Counted from the stretch's first letter, positions 44,954 through 54,700 are shown. The stretch is DNA of 64,000 nt from CADEED01 sp036677145 (GCA_036677145.1 JAKFFF010000058.1:1-64000), one strand, 5' to 3'. The notes: generated by a model from the letters alone, not told the origin. Translations and numbers: made by a program.

Positions 44954-46045
44954 ATGAATGAGCCTGGGGAATGGATCGACATCGGCGCGGCGGATGACTT
45001 CCGCCGCAAACCACTCTCGGAAGCGAAACTGGGCGAACGCCTCGTGGCGGTGTCGTTCCGGGACGGGAAGTTCGGCGTCATCTCCAACGTCTGCAATCAC
45101 GTCGGGGGCCCGCTGGGAAAGGGCCGTCTCGACGGCGAATTCGTCGTTTGTCCCTGGCATCAGTACAAGTTCAACCGCTGCACGGGCGAGGGCGAGCCGG
45201 GGTACGAGGCTGACAAGGTTCCGGGCTACGGCGTGAAGGAAGAAGGCGGCCGGTTGTTAGTCACCGCGAAGCCGACCAGCAAGCGCGGCCACCTGCCGCA
45301 CGAACCGCATCCGCTCGCGCGCTCCACCGATCGGGCGCCCGGGGGTTTGCGCGTCGGCGGCATCTCGACCACCGCCATGGACCGCAAGAATCCGCGCTTC
45401 TCGACGTCCGAACACCTGCTGGAAGTCGCGCTGGAACATGCGAAGAACGCGCTCGGCGCCGAGACGAAGCTCGTCCGGCTCGACGACCTGAAGTTCCGCA
45501 ATTGCGAAGGTTACTACTCGAAGGCCGCGAAGGCCTGCACGTGGCCGTGTTCGATCACCTCGATGGACAAGACCGACCAGCTCGACCGGGTCTACGACCT
45601 CGCGGTGCACTGGGCCGACATCCTCATCGTCGCGACGCCGATCCGCTGGGGCGCCGCGAGCTCGCTCTATTACAAGATGGTCGAGCGGATGAATTGCATC
45701 CAGAACCAGATCACCATCAACAACAAGGTCCTGATCCGGAACAAGGTCGCCGCGTTCATCATCACGGGCGGGCAGGACGGCATCCAGGCCGTGGCCGGGC
45801 AGATGATGGGGTTCTTCAGCGAGATAGGCTATCTACTGCCGCAGTTTCCCTTCATCGCGCACTCGCTCGGTTGGGAGTTCGAGGAGATGGATCGCAACGT
45901 CGAGCTGGTGGAGAACAGCGAGCAGCTGCGCGCCGGCGCGCGCGAACTCGTCGTGCGCAGCGTCGAGATGTCGAAGTGCCTGCTCCAGCATGAGCTGGCG
46001 TCGCACGAGTCAATTGCGCGCGGCGGGCGCAAGGCGTCGGCGTAG
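44954..46045 (+). CDS. Rieske-flavodoxin fusion protein
   Basis: This 363-residue cytoplasmic protein fuses a Rieske domain (about 1-105; CNHVGG and CPWHQYKF give C-x-H and C-x2-H) to an NADPH-dependent FMN reductase/flavodoxin-like domain (about 115-350). The latter has LRVGGISTTAMDRKN as the flavin loop, NCEGYYSKAAKACTWPCSI and ADILIVATPIRWGAASS. It probably passes electrons from flavin to the 2Fe-2S cluster or back, to an unknown partner. GGGGAGCAGGAC precedes the ATG. It is convergent with the sirtuin gene. Confidence 0.85.
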   Translation: MNEPGEWIDIGAADDFRRKPLSEAKLGERLVAVSFRDGKFGVISNVCNHVGGPLGKGRLDGEFVVCPWHQYKFNRCTGEGEPGYEADKVPGYGVKEEGGRLLVTAKPTSKRGHLPHEPHPLARSTDRAPGGLRVGGISTTAMDRKNPRFSTSEHLLEVALEHAKNALGAETKLVRLDDLKFRNCEGYYSKAAKACTWPCSITSMDKTDQLDRVYDLAVHWADILIVATPIRWGAASSLYYKMVERMNCIQNQITINNKVLIRNKVAAFIITGGQDGIQAVAGQMMGFFSEIGYLLPQFPFIAHSLGWEFEEMDRNVELVENSEQLRAGARELVVRSVEMSKCLLQHELASHESIARGGRKASA

Positions 46046-46055
46046 CCGGCGTCGG

Positions 46056-46739
46056 TCAGTCCTTCAACCAAGCGCTGGCGATTAGCGGCAGAACCTCGGT
46101 TGCCCTGCCGTGCTGGTAGCGGAATCCGGCGGGAATCTCGTCGATGTCGAGTGTGTTTAGCACGCACTCGGCGTCGCGCCGCACCGCGTCGACGAGACCG
46201 GCGGCGGGGTAAACCGTGAGAGAAGTGCCGACCACCAGAACCTTGTCCGCCGCCGCGACGTGTTCGCGTGACTCTTCCATGTGCTGCGTCTCTTCGCCAA
46301 ACCACACGATGTCAGGGCGCAGCTGGGTGCCTTCTTCGCAGCGCTGGCCGAGCTCGATCGGCGCGCCATCGATGCGAAATCGGAGGCGCGAAGGTCCGGT
46401 GCCACGCGCATACGCCAGCTCGCCGTGGACGTGCAGCACGCGGGTAGATCCGGCGCGCTCGTGCAGTGCGTCCACGTTCTGCGTGACGACGACAACCTCG
46501 TACTTCGACTCGAGCGCGGCGATTGCCCGGTGCGCGGCATTGGGCTGCGCGGCCCAGGCTTTCGCGCGCCGTTCGTTGTAGAACTCGAGCACGAGTGCGG
46601 GATTGCGAGCCCAACCTTCAGGGCTGGCGAGTTCAACCCAGGAATGCTGGCGCCACAGGCCAGCGGCATCGCGAAAAGTAGGCAGTCCGCTTTCGGCCGA
46701 GAGGCCCGAGCCGGAGAGCACCGCGATCTTCGTGCGCAT
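46056..46739 (-). CDS. NAD-dependent deacylase (sirtuin), zinc site missing
   Basis: This 227-residue Sir2 enzyme has VLSGSGLSAESGLPTFRD near 10, VVTQNVDALHERAGS near 85, the catalytic histidine in HVHGELAYAR near 106, and VVGTSLTVYPAAGLV near 170. Sirtuins remove acyl groups from lysines using NAD. The four zinc cysteines usual between HGEL and the second Rossmann part are absent: only one cysteine remains in that stretch. The ATG at 46739 is preferred over GTG at 46745. It follows ligB by 24 bp on the same strand. Confidence 0.87.
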   Translation of the reverse strand: MRTKIAVLSGSGLSAESGLPTFRDAAGLWRQHSWVELASPEGWARNPALVLEFYNERRAKAWAAQPNAAHRAIAALESKYEVVVVTQNVDALHERAGSTRVLHVHGELAYARGTGPSRLRFRIDGAPIELGQRCEEGTQLRPDIVWFGEETQHMEESREHVAAADKVLVVGTSLTVYPAAGLVDAVRRDAECVLNTLDIDEIPAGFRYQHGRATEVLPLIASAWLKD

Positions 46740-46763
46740 GCGCACACGTTACCACCGGCTTCG

Positions 46764-47606
46764 TTACGCAGCCTTCTCGAGCAACAGCAGGCCCGACCCC
46801 GTGTTCGAGATTGGTACGTGATAGTTGCGCTGCAGTTGTCTGACATCCGGGCCGAGCGCGCCGCGCATGATGAGCCATTGGATGAGCTCGGGGCCTTGCG
46901 TTCCGGCGAGCGTCACCAGTTCGCGGATCGTGTGCCGGGCGAGCACTTCCGGCTCATGCACGATCTTCTCGAGGCAGTACAGATCGAACGGTTTGTTGAT
47001 GAAGCCGGCGCGGCGCCCGTCGAGCTGATGGGAAAGTCCGCCGGTGCCGAGAACGATCACCCGTTCGTCCTGATCCCAGGATTCGAGCGCGCGTCCCAGG
47101 GTTTCGCCAAAGCGCAGGCAGCGCGCCGGACTCGGCAACGGATGCTGCACGGTGTTCACGTGAATCGGGATGACGCGCACCGGCCAGGAATCCGCCTGCG
47201 GCCACAGCAGCTGCATGGGCACGACGAAGCCATGATCGACGAGCATCTCCTGGCAGGTAGTCAGGTCGAAATCCGCGGCGCTGAGCTGCTCGATGAGGTG
47301 CCACGAAAACGCCGCATCGCCCGGGAACGGGCGCAGCGTCGGCAGGCCCCAGCCTTCATCCGCGTTGCGATAGTCCGGCGCCGCGCCGATCGCGAACGCC
47401 GGCATCTTGTCGAGAAAGAAGTTGAGGCCATGGTCGTTGTAGATCACGACCGCCACGGTGGGCCGGACTTCCGAAAGCCAGTCGCGCACCGGCAGATAGG
47501 CGTCGAAAAAAGGCTTCCAGTACGGATCCGCGACTTGCTTGCGCGCCATTGCGAGTCCGATCGCCGGGATGTGCGAGGTTCCGATGCCTCCGACGACACG
47601 TGCCAT
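46764..47606 (-). CDS. ligB: Protocatechuate 4,5-dioxygenase beta subunit
   Basis: This 280-residue class III extradiol dioxygenase catalytic subunit has the iron ligands H12 in GIGTSHIPAIG and H59 in VVIYNDHGLNFF, and the catalytic histidine in VLGTGGLSHQLDG near 195. It opens protocatechuate between C4 and C5 to 4-carboxy-2-hydroxymuconate semialdehyde. The ATG at 47606 is 2 bp after the ligA stop. A close relative acting on gallate or another catechol cannot be excluded. No other lig pathway gene is in view. Confidence 0.9.
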   Translation of the reverse strand: MARVVGGIGTSHIPAIGLAMARKQVADPYWKPFFDAYLPVRDWLSEVRPTVAVVIYNDHGLNFFLDKMPAFAIGAAPDYRNADEGWGLPTLRPFPGDAAFSWHLIEQLSAADFDLTTCQEMLVDHGFVVPMQLLWPQADSWPVRVIPIHVNTVQHPLPSPARCLRFGETLGRALESWDQDERVIVLGTGGLSHQLDGRRAGFINKPFDLYCLEKIVHEPEVLARHTIRELVTLAGTQGPELIQWLIMRGALGPDVRQLQRNYHVPISNTGSGLLLLEKAA

Positions 47607-47608
47607 GG

Positions 47609-47962
47609 TCAGACCCCCGCCGCGAGTAGTTTGGCGCGGAACTCGTCGACCGTCAGGCCAGTCTGCTGGGCGCCGACGTCCTGGACGCCAAGCCCGAAAA
47701 TTCCCGCGAGCTTGGCAAGGTAGTAGATGTTGCCGCCAGACTCGATCATGGCCAGCACGTCGCGCGAGCGTACAGCGGCGCGTTGCGCGTCGTTCAGGCC
47801 GTACTTCTGGCAATAGGCGTCTTCGTCTCGCAGGAACTCGGCGCGATTCACGGCATGGTTGAAAGAAAAGCACATCTTGTTCAGAGCGTAGCCACGCCGA
47901 GCGGCTCGCCCATCGAAGATCGTGGTGCCCCAGGGCACCTGCGGGGAGACTTGTGTGTTCAT
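47609..47962 (-). CDS. ligA: Protocatechuate 4,5-dioxygenase alpha subunit
   Basis: This 117-residue helical subunit covers the LigB active site. The family pattern is clear: GYALNKMCFSFNHAVNRAEF near 24, YCQKYGLNDAQRAAV near 50, and GGNIYYLAKLAGIFGLGVQD near 77. It pairs with ligB 2 bp downstream. A 91-bp gap separates it from the membrane protein upstream on the same strand. Confidence 0.95.
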   Translation of the reverse strand: MNTQVSPQVPWGTTIFDGRAARRGYALNKMCFSFNHAVNRAEFLRDEDAYCQKYGLNDAQRAAVRSRDVLAMIESGGNIYYLAKLAGIFGLGVQDVGAQQTGLTVDEFRAKLLAAGV

Positions 47963-48053
47963 CCTGCTGACAGCATCGCGAAGGCACGCGAGCCCTGCAT
48001 TCGTAAAGCTACTTACGGGCGCGCGTGGATGGGTGGCATCCGCCGCGTCGATT

Positions 48054-48530
48054 TCAGATGACCGGGGGCTCGTCTTCCGGTGATGCGGATCCGGCGCGGA
48101 AGCGCGCGCGGATCGGCTCGATGAACAGCAACGTCAGGATTGCGCCGTCGACCATGGATCCCAACGCCGAGACCATGGCCTCTACCGGCGTGGCCAGCGA
48201 CGTCCCGCCGGAGGCGATGAAGATCAGGGTGAGAGAGACCACCAGGATGAAGATCCAGCGCGCCCAGCGGCGAAAGCCGAGCAAGCCGAGGAGTCCGGTG
48301 AGATAGGCGACCAGGTAGAGCAGCATCAGCAGCCCGACCGCGATCTGGGTACCGAGATTCGCCTCCGAAAACACATTCGCGAGCGTCCCCGCGTTCTGCG
48401 CATCGAGGTATGACTGCACCGATTCCGGCAGGTCGGCCGCGAAGTACCACATGACGACGGTGGCGATATCGGCCGCGAATATCGCGAGGGCCGCGAGAAT
48501 GAGGCCGCGAAAAATGGTGGTTGCCGCCAT
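48054..48530 (-). CDS. Hypothetical four-helix membrane protein
   Basis: This 158-residue protein has four hydrophobic segments (about 7-28, 60-82, 90-110 and 118-140) and an acidic, charged C-terminus. AGGGACGG sits before the ATG at 48530. No family was recognised. The third helix is preceded by GLLGFRRWARWIFILVVS, a pattern seen in several small uncharacterised inner-membrane families. No functional clue comes from its neighbours. Confidence 0.7.
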   Translation of the reverse strand: MAATTIFRGLILAALAIFAADIATVVMWYFAADLPESVQSYLDAQNAGTLANVFSEANLGTQIAVGLLMLLYLVAYLTGLLGLLGFRRWARWIFILVVSLTLIFIASGGTSLATPVEAMVSALGSMVDGAILTLLFIEPIRARFRAGSASPEDEPPVI

Positions 48531-48598
48531 GACCGTCCCTTTGTTTGGCCGGGTGCGGGCAAACTATGCCGCAGCACCGCGCGCAAAAATAGCGCAAT

Positions 48599-48927
48599 TC
48601 ACCTCGATATTGTCAGGGAAGGCCTCAATCGGACGAGGCCGGCGCAACGAGTTGCTGCGCCGGCCTCGGACTCCGGACTCAATCCCTGAAAAAAGTGATC
48701 GCGGTCGGAGCCGTCGAATTCACCGGTCAGCATGCAGCACTTCTTGAAATCTGCGCGCGGAGCCGCAGGGGCACGGATCATTGCGACCCAGCTTCTCGAG
48801 GAGCTCTTTATCGCCTCGAACTACCCGCGGGCCGCGTTTGACGCGCGCTTCCGACGGGAACCCCTTGCGTCTCTTACTGGTGACCTCGAAAGCACTCGGC
48901 TTCGAGGTGTGCGTTCTTGCGTCGCAT
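48599..48927 (-). pseudogene. SEC-C motif small protein, apparently frameshifted
   Basis: An ATG at 48927 has a strong GGAGG ribosome site but its frame stops after 17 codons. The recognisable protein (SKRRKGFPSEARVKRGPRVV, then LGRNDPCPCGSARRF) is in the +1 frame. The end of the SEC-C metal-binding motif, FKKCC, is in the next +1 frame. Each junction is consistent with one extra base; the second looks like TTT for TT near 48741. SEC-C motifs (C-x-C-x8-C-C) bind zinc. Sequencing error, recent decay or frameshifting could explain it. An uninterrupted alternative ORF, 48720-48995, lacks the final cysteine pair. Confidence 0.6.
48634..48668. other. Strong hairpin near the SEC-C gene end
   Basis: CGAGGCCGGCGCA (48634-48646) pairs perfectly with 48656-48668 around a 9-nt loop. 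Neither strand has a following T run. It may mark the true 3' end of the SEC-C transcript. Confidence 0.5.
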
Positions 48928-49002
48928 GGGACACCTCCGTATTCCCCCGGACATCGGGGGGCGCGAATCCTATGGGGATCGCGCCGCGGAAGCAAACAAG
49001 GC

Positions 49003-50034
49003 TCAGGCCTTGGCGGTTTCGCCGAACGACAGGGAGGTCTGCCGCTGCGTCTGGGACTGGGTCTGCGGGGTCATGCGCTGCACCCCGGTGACTTCGCGCG
49101 AAGGGAAATAGTTGAGCGCGATGCCGTCGTGCACGTTGTGGATGTGCAGCTGGATGTTGTCGATGAGCTCGTGAAGGCCGGGCTGATCGAGCGTACCGAG
49201 CGGCGCGCGTTCGATGAAACGCGCCGCGCTTTCGACGGCTTCGAGCACGTTGTCGCTGCGCGGCAGCGGGATCAGCGAGCCTTCGAGCTGCGAGAGGCAG
49301 AACTGACAGGAACGCGGGAACTGGTCGTCGCGCAACAGGAACTGGAGCACGTCGGTGCGTTTCACGCGCGTGCGCATCCTCAGCCGGTACATCTGGTATC
49401 CGGAGAGGGACTTCAGCACGCTCATCCACTGCACGCTTTCGAATGGGCGCAGCTCGGGCGTCTCCGCCGGCAGTAGTTGGGCGGAGCGCACGTCGACGAT
49501 GCGGCTGGTCATGTCCGCGCGCTCCAGGTTGCGGCCGAGAGTCATGAACGTGTATGCGTCGTTGCGGTTCATCGTGCCGTCGAGCATTCCCGCGATGGTC
49601 TGCAGCGCGATGACGATGCGTTTCAGGAACTCGAAGCGCGTGCGCTTCGCGATGCCGCTGGATACGTCGCGCGAGAACTCGAAAAAGAATTCGTTGAGCA
49701 GTTCCCACGCTTCGGTGGGCAGGATCTCGCGCAGCGTGCGCGCGTTCTCGCGCGCCGCGGCCAGCGACGAACAGATGGAGCCCGGATTCTGCTTGTCGGC
49801 GATCAGGAAGTTGACGACGTCGCGCTCTTCGCCGCGCGTGCCCTTGTCCTTGAACTGCGCGTCGAATTCGGCGCGATTGCCCGAAATGTCGACCAGCGGC
49901 AGCCAGCCCGGAGCGATTCCACCCGGCAGGTCGAGCAGCAGGTTGGTGTTCACGCCGACGATGCGCGCGGTGTTCTCCGCGCGCTCGAGGTAACGCGACA
50001 ACCAGTAAACGTTTTCTACGGTGCGTGCCAGCAT
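49003..50034 (-). CDS. Alpha-E domain (DUF403) protein
   Basis: This 343-residue all-helical protein begins LARTVENVYWLSRYLERAEN, the alpha-E signature also found in the fused copy at about residue 505 of the 55115 gene. Acidic helical blocks follow: EAWELLNEFFFEF near 108 and FMTLGRNLERADMTSRIVDV near 162. Alpha-E proteins accompany circularly permuted ATP-grasp enzymes and transglutaminases in a predicted peptide-forming or protein-modifying system; their own activity is unknown. It is downstream of the ATP-grasp gene with a hairpin repeat between. Confidence 0.9.
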   Translation of the reverse strand: MLARTVENVYWLSRYLERAENTARIVGVNTNLLLDLPGGIAPGWLPLVDISGNRAEFDAQFKDKGTRGEERDVVNFLIADKQNPGSICSSLAAARENARTLREILPTEAWELLNEFFFEFSRDVSSGIAKRTRFEFLKRIVIALQTIAGMLDGTMNRNDAYTFMTLGRNLERADMTSRIVDVRSAQLLPAETPELRPFESVQWMSVLKSLSGYQMYRLRMRTRVKRTDVLQFLLRDDQFPRSCQFCLSQLEGSLIPLPRSDNVLEAVESAARFIERAPLGTLDQPGLHELIDNIQLHIHNVHDGIALNYFPSREVTGVQRMTPQTQSQTQRQTSLSFGETAKA

Positions 50035-50043
50035 GGGTCGGTT

Positions 50044-50132
50044 GGTGCCGGGTGGGGGAAGTGGGGGTTAGCGCGCTGCGTGCTTCATGTCGATTCCCTG
50101 CGGGCTAACCCCCACTTCCCCCACCCGGCACC
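50044..50132. repeat. Long hairpin repeat, copy 3
   Basis: Arms 50044-50072 and 50104-50132 are perfectly complementary over 29 bp around a 31-nt loop. The outer part GGTGCCGGGTGGGGGAAG is as in copy 2, but the inner end is GGGGGTTAGC rather than GGGGAATTAC, changed on both sides. The right arm encodes the last residues and the TAG stop of the ATP-grasp gene. It lies between two same-strand genes that should work together. Confidence 0.92.
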
Positions 50133-51580
50133 GACTCAGTATCGACGATCCAGGTGTCCTTGCTGCCGCCGCCCTGAGACGAGTTCACGACCAGCGAGCC
50201 CTTGCGCAGCGCGACGCGCGTGAGGCCGCCGGTGGTCACCGCGGTTTGCGGGCCGGACAGGATGAACGGGCGCAGGTCCACGTGCCGCGGCTCGAGGCGA
50301 TCGCTCACCAGCGTCGGCACGGTAGATAGAGTCACGACCGGCTGAGCGATGAAACTGCGCGGGTCGGCTTTCAATGAATCGGCGAATTTCACACGCTCGG
50401 ACTTGCTGGACATCGGTCCCATGAGCATGCCGTATCCACCGGACCCGTCGACCGGCTTCACGACCAGCGACTCCAGGTTGCTTAACACGTGATCGAGCTG
50501 CTTCGACTCGCCGCAGCGCCACGACGGCACGTTCGGCAGGATCGCGTCCTCACCTAGGTAGTACTTGATCATGTCGGGCACGTAGGTATAGACGAGTTTG
50601 TCGTCGGCGACGCCCGCACCCGGCGCGTTCGCGAGCGCGACCTTGCCCGCGGCCCAGGCGCGCATGAGTCCCGGCACGCCGAGTGTCGAGTCCTTGCGGA
50701 AAACCTCCGGATCGAGGAAGTCGTCGTCGATGCGACGGTAGATGACGTCGACGCGCGTCCAGCCGCGCACGGTCTGCATGTATACGCAGTCGTCACTATC
50801 TACCACCAGGTCGCGGCCTTCGACGAGCTCACAGCCCATCTGCCGCGCGAGATACGCATGTTCGAAATACGCCGAGTTGAAGATGCCCGGCGTCAGCACC
50901 ACGACCTCGGGGCGCGTTTCCTTGCGCGGAGAGAGCGCGCTCAGCATGTCGTAGAGCTGCGATGGATAGTCGTCGACCGGCAGGATCGCGGCGCTCTCGA
51001 ACAACTCGGGGAACACGCGCTTCACCACCTGGCGGTTTTCGAGCATGTAGGACACGCCCGATGGCACGCGCAGATTGTCCTCGAGCACGTACACCGTGCC
51101 GTCCTTGTCGCGGATCAGGTCGGAGCCGCAGATGTGCGCCCAGGTGCCGAGTGGTGGCTTGATGCCCCGTACGTTCGCGCGGTAATTCTTCGAAGTCGAG
51201 ATGATCGAGGCGGGCATGAGCCCGTCCTTGATGAATTTCTGCTCGTGGTAGACGTCGTTGATGAAGAGATTCAGCGCGGCGGCGCGCTGGATCAGGCCCG
51301 CCTCGATCTTCTGCCATTCCTTGCGCGAAATGGTGCGCGGGATGATGTCGAGCGGCCAGGCCCGGTCGATCGATCCATCCTGCTCGTGATAGACGGTGAA
51401 CGTGATGCCCATCGCCTTGATGGCGAGTTCGGCCGCCTGCTGGCGCACCGCGATCTCGTCGCCGTCCATTTCGGTGAGATATCGCATGAGCGCGCGGCCC
51501 GCGGCGCGCGCGCCGCCGCCGGGACCCACGAGTTCATCGTGGAAGCCAGGGGAGGGGTATGACGTCCAATCGGTCTTCAT
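50105..51580 (-). CDS. Circularly permuted type-2 ATP-grasp enzyme
   Basis: This 491-residue protein has the family blocks YNVYADP-like FTVYHEQDGSIDRAWPLD near 62, VYVLEDNLRVPSGVSYMLEN near 155, LTPGIFNSAYFEHAYLARQM near 218 and VVKPVDGSGGYGMLMGP near 385, the ATP-binding core. Such enzymes are predicted amide- or peptide-bond ligases. The C-terminal GGGSKDTW is the usual family end; the following ESVPGGGSGG is supplied by the hairpin repeat. The ATG at 51580 gives the family start. It is divergent from the large transglutaminase. Confidence 0.9.
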   Translation of the reverse strand: MKTDWTSYPSPGFHDELVGPGGGARAAGRALMRYLTEMDGDEIAVRQQAAELAIKAMGITFTVYHEQDGSIDRAWPLDIIPRTISRKEWQKIEAGLIQRAAALNLFINDVYHEQKFIKDGLMPASIISTSKNYRANVRGIKPPLGTWAHICGSDLIRDKDGTVYVLEDNLRVPSGVSYMLENRQVVKRVFPELFESAAILPVDDYPSQLYDMLSALSPRKETRPEVVVLTPGIFNSAYFEHAYLARQMGCELVEGRDLVVDSDDCVYMQTVRGWTRVDVIYRRIDDDFLDPEVFRKDSTLGVPGLMRAWAAGKVALANAPGAGVADDKLVYTYVPDMIKYYLGEDAILPNVPSWRCGESKQLDHVLSNLESLVVKPVDGSGGYGMLMGPMSSKSERVKFADSLKADPRSFIAQPVVTLSTVPTLVSDRLEPRHVDLRPFILSGPQTAVTTGGLTRVALRKGSLVVNSSQGGGSKDTWIVDTESVPGGGSGG

Positions 51581-51751
51581 TCTTGGAGTGTGCTTTCGAC
51601 CCCAAAATACCAGAGCCAAAAACCCAAGTTCAAAAATGTGCAGAGCGCCAATGGCTACGCATCCCGATGGTGCTCTCGCCTCGAAATTGGCGCAATTTGG
51701 TGCGGCCAAGGCTTAATTTCCCGCGCTGCCGGGGGCTAACAGCGCGCTGTG

Positions 51752-51757
51752 TAGAAT
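51752..51757 (+). promoter_or_regulatory. Likely -10 box, leaderless start
   Basis: TAGAAT lies six bases before the GTG start codon at 51764, so a transcript starting at the usual distance would begin at or next to the start codon. No good -35 box is visible and no ribosome site precedes the GTG. Confidence 0.4.
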
Positions 51758-51763
51758 GCTCCC

Positions 51764-54700
51764 GTGTCCATCCACGTTGCGCTCAATCACGTCACGCACT
51801 ATCGCTACGACCGGCTCGTTGCTTTAGGTCCACAAGTCATACGTTTGCGCCCCGCGCCGCACTGCCGCACGCGCATCCTGTCGTATTCGCTCAAGGTCGA
51901 GCCGGCCAAACACTTCATCAACTGGCAGCAGGACCCGGAAGCTAACTACCTCGCGCGTTTCGTGTTCCCGGAGAAGACCCGGGAGTTCCGAGTCGAGGTG
52001 GATCTGGTCGCCGAGATGGCGGTGCTCAACCCGTTCGACTTCTTCCTCGAGCCGCACGCGGAGACGTTTCCGTTCGGATACGAGGGCGCGGAGAAACGCG
52101 ACCTCGCGCCGTACCTGGTGATGTTCCGCGGCGAGCCGCTGTTCAAGCAGTACCTCCAGTCGATTCCGCGCGAACGCAAACGCACGATCGATTTCCTGGT
52201 CGAGCTGAACCTGAAACTCTCGCGCGACATCAAGTACCTCATCCGCATGGAGCCGGGCGTCCAGACGCCGGAGTGCACGCTCACCAAGGCGTCGGGTTCG
52301 TGCCGCGATTCGGCCTGGCTGCTCGTGCAACTGATGCGGCACATGGGTGTCGCGGCGCGTTTCGTCTCCGGGTATCTCATCCAGCTGACGCCCGACATGA
52401 AGTCCCTCGATGGCCCCTCGGGTCCCGAGAAGGATTTCACCGACCTGCACGCGTGGTGCGAGGTCTATCTACCCGGCGCGGGCTGGATCGGCCTCGATCC
52501 GACCTCCGGCCTGCTCGCGGGCGAGGGGCACATTCCGCTCGCGTGCACTCCCGAGCCGATCGCGGCGGCGCCCGTTTCGGGCGCGGTGGAAAAAGCCGAG
52601 GTCGATTTCCAGCATCACATGAAAGTGGAGCGCATCTGGGAAGCGCCGCGTGTCACCAAGCCGTACTCCGACGCGCAATGGGCCGCGATCGAGCAGCTCG
52701 GACACGAGATCGACGCGAAGCTCAATGCCGGCGACGTGCGCCTGACGATGGGTGGCGAGCCGACGTTCGTTTCGGTCGATGACCCGGACGGCGCGGAATG
52801 GAACACCACGGCGATGGGACCCGACAAGCGGCGTCTCGCGATCGGGATCTACAACCGCCTCAAGAGCAAATACGCGCCGCTCGGGCTGTCACACTTCGGC
52901 CAGGGCAAGTGGTACCCGGGCGAGCAATTGCCGCGCTGGTCGCTCAACTGCTTCTGGCGGCGCGACGGCGAGCCGATCTGGCGCAATCCCGCGCTGCTCG
53001 ATGACGAGAAACAGGATCGCGGGATCACCGCCGACGCCGCCGGAAAATTCCTCGCGGCCGTCGCCGCCAAACTCGGCGTTCCACCCAAGTTCGTGTTCGC
53101 CGCGTACGAAGATGCGTTCTATTACACGTGGCGCGAGCGCCGCCTGCCGTCGAACGTCGATGTTCACGATTCGCGGCTCGACGACCAACAGGAGCGCGCC
53201 CGCATCGCGCACGTTTTCGAGCAGGGGCTCGACAGCGTGGTCGGGCACGTGTTGCCGATCAAACGCGACACTTCCGGCAAACAATGGCAGACGGGTCCCT
53301 GGTTCCTGCGCCGCGAGCGCTGCTTCCTGATTCCCGGCGATTCGCCAGTGGGATATCGCCTGCCGCTCGATTCTCTGCCCTGGGTATCGGAGTCCGACTT
53401 CCCGTACACGTCCGATCCAGATCCGATGGCCCCGCCGCAACCACTGCCGGCGCACGCGGACATCCGCCGCCAGTTGCGAGCCGGCGAGGAACGCGAGTCG
53501 CCCGTCGTCGAGGGAGCCGCGGCTCAGGCTCGCAGGCGCCGCATCAACGAGGAACTCGCGGCAACCACGCGCGCCCCGGCGTTCCTCGAGTCCGGTGCGA
53601 ACGTCACGCGCACGGCGATGTGCGCGGAACCGCGCAACGGCATCCTCTACATATTCATGCCGCCCACCGACCAGCTCGAGGACTATCTCGAACTGGTCGC
53701 CGCGATCGAGGCGACCTCCGAAGACCTGTCGACGCCCGTGGTGCTCGAGGGTTACGAGCCGCCGAAGGATCCGCGGCTCAGCAACTTCCGCGTGACACCC
53801 GATCCGGGCGTCATCGAGGTCAACATCCATCCGTCCGCGAGCTGGGACGAACTCGTCGACCGTACGACACATCTCTATGACGCCGCGCGCCAGGGCCGGC
53901 TGACTACCGAGAAGTTCATGCTCGACGGCCGCCACACCGGCACCGGCGGCGGCAACCACTTCGTGCTCGGCGGAGCGACACCCGCGGACTCGCCATTCCT
54001 GCGCCGGCCCGACCTGCTGCGCAGCCTGCTTTCGTACTGGCACAACCATCCGTCGCTCTCCTATCTGTTCAGCGGCCTGTTCATCGGCCCGACCTCGCAG
54101 GCGCCGCGCATCGACGAGGCGCGCAACGACGCGTTGTACGAGCTCGAAGTCGCATTCAAGCAGCTGCCGGCGAGGGGCCAGAGCTCGCCGCCGTGGCTGG
54201 TCGATCGCCTGTTCCGCAACCTGCTGGTCGATTCCACCGGTAACACGCATCGCTCCGAATTCTGCATCGACAAGATGTTTTCGCCCGACGGCAACACGGG
54301 ACGGCTGGGCCTGCTCGAGATGCGAGCGTTCGAAATGCCGCCGCACGAGCGCATGAGCCTCACGCAGCAACTGCTGCTGCGCTCGCTGATCGCGCGTTTC
54401 TGGCGTGAGCCCTACCAGCCGGCGCACCTCGCGCGCTGGGGCACCGAGCTGCACGACCGGTTCATGTTGCCGTACTTCGTCGAGCGCGATCTCGCCGACG
54501 TCATCACCGAGCAGAATGCCGCGGGATTTCCGCTCAAGGCCGAGTGGTTCGCGCCGCATGCCGAATTCCGCTTTCCGAAATACGGCGACTTCGCGGTTTA
54601 CGGCACGGAAGTCGAATTGCGCCAGGCGCTCGAGCCCTGGCACGTGATGGGCGAGGAGGGCGCGGCCGGCGGCGCGGTGCGTTACGTCGATTCCTCGGTG

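Noticed and set aside
48634..48668. Hairpin as intrinsic terminator
   Set aside because: The stem is strong but neither side has a T tract.
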